DNA of 12,829 nucleotides from an uncultured Pseudomonadota bacterium. GTDB taxonomy: Bacteria > Myxococcota_A > Polyangia > HGW-17. Below are positions 1 to 6,500 of the stretch, one piece after another. A model generated the notes under the pieces. It saw only the letters and a program-made list of their open reading frames with translations. It made no database searches and was not told the DNA's origin. A program made the translations under genes and the position numbers. The stretch spans positions 1 to 12,829 of the forward strand of contig CALKWH010000178.1 of assembly GCA_938004375.1 (NCBI GenBank), given 5' to 3'. Position 1 is the first letter of the stretch; the number at the start of each line of letters is the position of its first letter.

Positions 1-52
1 CATACGATATCGTATTCGGTGCCTGGAGTTCAGACGTGTGCTCTTCCGATCT
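1..52. other. Illumina index-side (read 2) adapter, artificial sequence
   Basis: This end is library adapter, not genome. The bases from about 19 to 52 match the TruSeq index-side adapter ending in GCTCTTCCGATCT, with one mismatch near position 22 (C where the standard adapter has A). Positions 1-10 match the end of the P7 flow-cell sequence with one mismatch at position 8, and 11-18 sit where the sample index would be. The biological insert begins at 53. Any reading frame starting here, such as one from the ATG at 36, is spurious. Confidence 0.97.
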
Positions 53-162
53 AGGGGCGCCGGGTCGTGACGGTGCAGCCGGTGTCCCAGGGCGAAAGAG
101 GCAAGGCACAGGGCCACGGTGGCCGCCAGCAGCCGGGACAGGAAGCGGTAGAAGGGACTCAT
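53..162 (-). CDS. N-terminus of a signal-peptide or membrane-anchored protein, truncated by the adapter
   Basis: Only the first 36 codons are present; the rest is lost at the fragment end. The ATG at 162-160 overlaps the TGA stop of the upstream membrane-protein gene (ATGA), typical of translational coupling within an operon. The peptide starts MSPFYRFLSRLLAATVALCL, a basic n-region (Arg6, Arg10) followed by a hydrophobic stretch to about Gly26, then a His/Arg-rich segment. This is either a cleaved signal peptide or a single N-terminal anchor. There is no strong Shine-Dalgarno sequence ahead of it, which fits coupling. No family can be recognised from so little sequence. Confidence 0.6.
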
Positions 163-569
163 CGCGGCTGCTTCACCGGCCAGAAGGCGCGCAACTGGAA
201 CACGGGCCAGAGGCCCACGAGGAACACCGTCATGGTCATGAGGATGGCGGAGATGACGCTGATGCCCGTGCCCAGGGGACCGTAGATCCCGTGGAACATG
301 CCGATGGTGTAGGAGAGGACGGCCAGCAGCAGCAGGCAGAGCGTCAGGAACAGGATGGCCAGCCCGAGTCCCACGCGGCGGGCTCCGGGGCCCTGCACGA
401 TCATCCAGACGCCGCCGGCGAGGAGCACGCCCGGGAAGAAGAGGGTGAGAAAGCGCGTCCAGGGCTCGTGGCTGGGCATCAGGACCGTGAAGACGAACAG
501 ATACAGCAGCGAGAAGGCGACGTCGATGGCGCCGAAGACGAAACAGGGAGAGCGGACGTCGAGGCGCAT
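159..569 (-). CDS. Small polytopic membrane protein, four predicted helices, function unknown
   Basis: The product has 136 residues and is almost entirely hydrophobic, with four likely transmembrane helices at about residues 10-31, 39-59, 66-90 and 100-125 and short charged loops (for example PSHEPWTR at 32-39 and GARR at 62-65). I do not recognise the family. The chosen start is the ATG at 569-567, because GAGGGG (581-576) lies six bases upstream; the TTG at 575-573 would leave no spacer. The gene begins two bases after the stop of the giant TPR gene and its own stop overlaps the next ATG, so it is the third member of a tightly packed minus-strand operon. It could be an inner-membrane partner or anchor for the cytoplasmic TPR protein, but that rests on position alone. 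Confidence 0.8.
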   Translation of the reverse strand: MRLDVRSPCFVFGAIDVAFSLLYLFVFTVLMPSHEPWTRFLTLFFPGVLLAGGVWMIVQGPGARRVGLGLAILFLTLCLLLLAVLSYTIGMFHGIYGPLGTGISVISAILMTMTVFLVGLWPVFQLRAFWPVKQPR

Positions 570-571
570 GC

Positions 572-3500
572 TCAACCCCTCATGCCTTCCACCAGCGCGA
601 TCTCCCGAAGCTGGAAGTGGGTCTGGGTCACCGCGAACTGCAGCAGGCGCTGCACGCGCTCGGAGCCGTTCTCCAGGTAGGCCTGGCAGGCACTCACGGG
701 GGCGAAGCCGCCGGCGCAGAGGTAGCCGGCCCGATCCGCGGTGCGCTGCAGGAGCTCCTGGACGGCGAGCAGATCCTTCCGGCCGAAGGTCCCCATCTCG
801 AGGATCAGGCCGGCGAGCAGGTCGCGGTCCTTGCGGCCGACGATCTTCTGCGCCCAGCGGGAGAAGTCCTGCAGCATGGTGTTGTCCATCCCCTCGATGC
901 GCCGCTCCGGGAACACGGTCTGGACGAGGGCCGCGAGGAAATGAACCAACTGGTCGGCCGTCAGGGCCAGCGGGATGCTCAGCCCCGCCTCATGGAGGAA
1001 CAGGTGTCCGCCCAGGAGGAACTGCCATTGCGGATCGGTCAACTCCGCCAGGGGCCAGGAGGTGGGCACCAGCAGCACCGGAGGATCCATCGGCAGCCAC
1101 AGCAGATGTGGGATGTTGGTCTGATAGACCTCCACGGCCTTCGGTTGGCGCCCGAGGATGGACAGCAGGGCCTCGGGCGGCTGCTTCACCCGGTCGGACC
1201 GGCCGGGGACGGACTTCTTGAACACGTCCTTGAGGTGGCGGCAGGCCTCCTCGTGAACCACCTGGAGCATCCGTCGCTGGCTCTGGACCAGATCCTGCGG
1301 GTACAGGTAGTTTCCCAGCTCCTCGGAACGGAGCACGTCGGGATTCAGGGCATGGCGCTTCGGCTTCACGGGCAGCTCCCGCTCGGGGATCCCCAGGGCG
1401 GCGGCGCACTCGGAGAGCAGGTCCGCCGCCACGTCGTTGCGCTTCCACATGGCGAAGTGGGCGATGCGCAGCACGTGATCACGGGCCTCTGGGCCGGTGA
1501 CCTTCTGACGCTCGGCCGTCCAGAGCAGGTCGAGCTTGACGTTGCGCGAGGCGCTGTCCGTGTTGCGCTCGTAGAAGTGCACCAGGCTCTCCACGGCGGC
1601 GAGGCTGCCCTCGGAGCAGTCCACGGCCTCGACGAAGGCCTCCCGGGCCAGGCGCTTGTCCCGGAGCTGGTTCTCGTAGATGTCGCCGAGCCGCTGCAGG
1701 TAGGTGACCTTGATTTCGACGCTGGGCTGCAGGGTGAGGCACTTCTTGAGGGCCCAGGCGGCCTTCTTCGCATCTCCCAGCTGGAGGTGGAGGTCGACGA
1801 CCTTCTCCCACAGATCCAACTGGGCCTGGTCGAGCTCGAGGGACTGGATGTACCAGTCCAGCGCCGGGCGTGGATGCTCCTGCGTCTGCTCGGCGTGTCC
1901 GAGCCGGCGGCAGATCGAGCACCGGACGAAGGGGTCGGTCTCCAGGGCCAGCCAACGGGCGAGGATGTCGGCGGCGGCGGGCCAGTCCGCCTCCTCCTCG
2001 TGGAGGGTGGAGAGGGTGGAGAGGCCCGGTTTCCAGGCGGGCAGGAGCTCGGCGAGGCGGACATGGGTCAGGCGCGCGGCCTTGCGGTTCAACAGGACGT
2101 TCAACTCCAGGTCGGCGAGATCGACCAGCAGCCGGGCCAGGATTTCCGGCCGCCGTTCGAGGTGGGACCGGGCCTGCACCAGGTCGGCGAGCTCGGCGTG
2201 ACGGCCGAGCCTGTCCAGCAGGAGGCGGAGCCGGAGGAAGGCCGCCTCGTGCTCGGCGCGAAGCTCGAGCACGGCGCGGTAGGCGGCGATCGATGGCTCC
2301 GGCAGGTCGGCCCAGGTCTCCAGGGCCAGGGCACCTGCATAGAGGCACTCGATCCGCTGCTCCTCTTCGAGGAACGGGTCAAGGCTCCTGGCCTGGAGCA
2401 TCCGATGGGTGAGCTCGCCCTCGCCGCGGGAGAGGGCGCCCTCGAGGAACTGTTCCACGAGCGGGAGCTCGGCGCCCCATTGGACGGCGAGGCGCTCGAA
2501 GCCACCGCGGGCCTCCTCCCAGGCCAACTGGGAGAGGCTCCGGCGCCAGAAGACCATCCCGCTCTCGTCCTCGGGCGGGTACTGACGTGCGGCGAGCTCG
2601 TAGGGGAAGGCGTCGGCGAGCAGACAGAAGGCCCACCAGGTGAGGCTGGGGTCCGAGGTGTCCAGGCCGACGAGCTCCTGCACGGCCTCACGGGCCGGCA
2701 GGGATCGCAGGATCAGGTACTCGAGCCGCCACGACTCCAGGGCGCAGGCGACGCGATCCGGCACGGCCTCGCGGCTGCGCGCCAGGTGGACGAACCAGAC
2801 GAGCTCGGACTCGGTGTCCAGACGGCCGCGGTCGAGCTCGAGCAGGGAGAGCAGGTTGTGCGTGTCCCGGGGATACATCTCTCCCAGGGCGCGGCGCGTC
2901 AGGATCGCGCTGTCCTCGTCGGCGCGCCCCTCCGAGTCGATGCGGATCATCTGGCGGAAGCACTCGGCCTTTCGGGCCGGGGTCAGATCCGTGTCCAGCA
3001 GGTCGAGGAAATGACGGGTGAGGTCGGGCCACAGCCCAAGCCGGAACATCGAGCGGCGCGCCAGGGCGGCGAGCAGGGGCGCGGTCTCCCCCTCCAGGTA
3101 GGCGATGGACTCGTCCCCGGCCAGCAGGGAATGCAGGAAGTTGAGGCCCAGGCCGACCTCGTCGGTGGCGTCGGGTACCGGGGGCGTCCCGGGGATTCCG
3201 GACCGGCGTTCCCACCGCCGACGGAGGCGCTCCACGGCCTCGGGCGGCGCCAGGTGGGCCCAGAGCTCCGAGGGGGCCTCGGCGGTCAGTTCCTCTCCCA
3301 CGGCCGCGCGCCAGGCCAGCAGGGCATCCCCGGCGCCCGAGGCGAAGGCGGGCTCCCATGCAGCGGCGACGGGGGTGCCGCCCAGCTCCCGGCGGTGTCC
3401 GGCGAGGATCCAGGTGTCGGCCGTGCCGGGTCGGGACTCGGGGTCCAGCAGGAGGGCGCCGAAGGCGGCCGGGCTGCCCAGGGCGTCGTAGTCGGCGGCG

Positions 3501-6500
3501 GTCTCCCGGTCCCGCTCCGTCCGCAGCGCGTCCAGACGATCTTCGTCTTTCCGGGCGAAGGCCAGCAGCCTGTTCAGGGAAGGATCATGTCCGCGTTCCA
3601 GGAAAGCGAGACGCGCCAAGGTCTCGTAGGCCGGGCGCACCTCGGCGGGTAGCAGGTCGGTGGTGTCGTCCCAGGCGGCCCGCAGGCGGATGGCCTCGAG
3701 CCGGTAGTAGTCGGGCAGCGGCTCCGGGAGCGACTCCGGGGTCGTTCCCAGCCACCAGGCCAGCGCGGGGGAGGCGATGGGCGAGGCTTTCTCCGCCTCG
3801 AGCAAGGTCCCGGGTTCGAGGTCCAGGGAGCCCAGCCGTCGGATCATCTCGAGCTCGGGGGTGCCCGGGTCGATCCCGGCCAGCTCTTCCTGGACATCCT
3901 CCCCGGCCTCGAGGGCGGCCTGCGTCAGCAGGCGCGCGCGCAGCCCAGGGGACGCGACCAGCCCGGACAGGACGCGGGCGGGGACGAGCCCCCTCAGGTA
4001 GGCGGTGAGCACGACGAGGGAATGGGCCGGGAGCTCGGTCACCTCCATGCCGGCGCGCAGCTTCTCCATGGCGACCGTGGGCTCCGAGGACAACTGGGAG
4101 AGCCGGATCAGCGCCGGCTTCACGAACATGCTCTTCTCGATACGCCAGGCCAGGCGCAGGATCTGGAACAGGGCCGGGAAGACCAGGTCGGTCTGGAGCA
4201 GGGACAGGTACAGTTCGGTGGCCCGCTGGCCGTCGTGCTCCTGGATCGCCCGGGCGACGCAGAACTTCAGGACGGGATCGTCCGGACACTTCTCCGCGTG
4301 GGACACCAGTTGGTCCCAGTCGGCGTGCCGCAGGATGCCGTCGAGCTGGACCCGCCAGGCGCCGGCGTGAACGCGGGTGGTCTCGGCGGGCAGGGGTTCG
4401 TCGAGGAGCAGGGCCAGCTCGGCGAGGACGGAGTGCAGCGGCTCCCCGGCGCGTCCGGCGAGCCGGCCCGCGGCCTGGAAGGCCAGGGACGCGTCCCGGG
4501 CGCGCGCAGCGATGGCCAACTGGAACAGCGCCCGGGCCGGCTGGGTCTCGGCCACGTCGTCGAGGGCTCCCTGGGCGGCGCCGGTCTCCCCGGCCAACAG
4601 GTACAGGGCGGCCGCCTCGGTGAGGAGGTCGGGTTCCGGTTCGGACATAGCCAGCTCGAGGAGGACGGCGGCGTCCTCCATCCAATACTCCGCGGGCATC
4701 TCCTGGATGATGGACTCCTCGGGGAGGACCGGGACCAGGGGGGTCGACGGGATCACGGTCGCGGCACCGAGGATGGCCGGCACCGGTGCGTCCCCGGGCT
4801 CGATGGCCACGAGCTCTTCGCCGGACTCTCCGAGGTATTTGGCGGCCAACTGCATGCGCTCGTCGTCAGGGATCTGGTACTGCGCCTGGATCAGGAAGAA
4901 GCGCAGGACCTCCCGGTCTTCGGCGGAGATGGCGTAGTCGATGCATTGGCGCAGGGCGTCGGCCCCCGGGGCGTCTCTGTACAGCAGCCAGGCAGCCTGG
5001 AGGGACAGTTCGTGGTTCTCGGTGAGGGAGGCACCGGCGGCGGTCCGCTCCAGGGCGAGGAGCCGGCGTGGGTGGCCCTCGGGGAGCAGGAGGGCCAGGC
5101 GGGACTCGGCCTCGGAGAGCAGCAACATGTCGGTGATGACCCGCGCGATGCGGGAGCAGGCCAGGCAGGTGCCCACGGTGAAGCCGGTCGTCGGTCGCAG
5201 GCGAAGCGCCTCGTCGAGCCGGCTGCAGCCCTCCGCGTTGAGCGCGGGGAGGTGGGCCAGGGCGGGATCCCCGATCCCTTCGCCCAGGAGGGCGGTGAGC
5301 TCCTCGAAGGGCCTCGTGAGGGGATGCGAGAGGGCCGAGGTCGTCTGCGCGGGGTCCGGCGCGTTCCAGAACCGCAAGAAGTCGGCGCGGCCGGTCAGGC
5401 CGTCCCGGTCGAGGGCCTCGAGGATTCTCTGGTCGTCGCGGTCGCGTTGGGCCAGAAAGCCAAGGAAGGTGGTCGCGATGCGGTCTGCAGGCGCGGTGGC
5501 GCGACCGGCGAGGGACGCGAGGGCGGCCGCCGCTTCGGGGTCGCTCTCGTCCCAGGACAGGGCGATCCACTTCTCGAGCTCGTCGAGCTCCGGCAGGTCC
5601 ACGTCCAGGGCCTCGTGCCACATGTCCCGGGGCATGCCGGCGCGGGCGAGCTCACGCTCGGCGGCCGAGAAGAGCACGCGGTCCCCCGGGCTCGCCGAGA
5701 CGGCGACCCGCATCAGGTCGGAGGCGTCCTCGTCATGGCGATCACGCAGCTCGATGGCGATGGCCGCGAGCAGGTTGGCGGCGTCGTCGGGATAGTCCGC
5801 CGCCAGGGACGCGGCGAGCTCGCGCAGCCCGGCGGGATCGTCGGCGCGCCGCACCAACTCGAAGCGCAACCAGCGTGCTTCGGGACCGTCGACGGCCTCG
5901 AGGGCGCCGAGCGCAGCCTGCACGTCGGTGCGGGCGCGCAGGTGGGCGGCCTCCAGGCGGGCGGCCGGAGCTTCATCGAGCTCGAGGCCGGCCACGAGCG
6001 CCTCGTGGTCGCGGGCGAGGCGGGCCAGGAAGCGGTTGACGGGGGCCAACTCGGGATCCGGGTCGGCGTCCGCGAGGACGCGGCGGGCCCCCTCCAGGTC
6101 GCCGGTCTGGTGGAGGATGCGGGCGGCCTGCAGGGCCACCAGTATGCGGCCGCGGGGCTCCGAGAGCAGGGGGAGCGAGGCCTCGAAGCCGGCGGCGGCG
6201 GCGGGGAGGTCGCCGGCCGAGAAGGCCAGTTCGGCGGCCAGGAGGAGCTGTTCGGGAGTGTCCCCGTCGGCGGCCAGGGCGGCGCGGGCCTCCTCGGGGG
6301 CGGCCTGGCCGAGCAGGCACAGACGAATCCATTCACGGCGGAAGAATCCGTCCTGCAGGTCCGATGCCTCCGAGCGCATGCGGCCGAGCAGGGCGCGGGC
6401 CGCCGCGGGGTCCTGTTCGAGGGACAGCCAGTAGGCCGCCCACCAGGCTTCGGCCGGCGCGGGGCCGGTGGCGAGCACTGCCTCGAGGTCGGCCGCCTCG

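Noticed and set aside
573..575. TTG start for the four-helix membrane protein
   Set aside because: It would leave no space after GAGGGG, whereas the ATG at 569-567 has a six-base spacer.
36..680. Plus-strand open frame of 214 codons
   Set aside because: It starts inside the adapter and runs antisense through the membrane-protein gene and the end of the giant gene; the composition is low-complexity Arg/Gly/Glu-rich, a GC-rich shadow.
1874..1921. CxxCxxxxHxxxxxxH zinc-knuckle-like pattern in the giant protein (residues 2300-2315)
   Set aside because: The segment fits a TPR helix pair (RLGHAEQ...ALDWYIQSLELD) with Gly and Ala at consensus positions, so the cysteines and histidines are probably incidental.
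617..3652. Antisense open frame of 1,011 codons opposite the giant TPR gene
   Set aside because: Long antisense frames arise from the strong third-position GC bias. The product is Gly/Gln/Leu-rich with no recognisable domain, while the minus strand reads as a coherent TPR solenoid.
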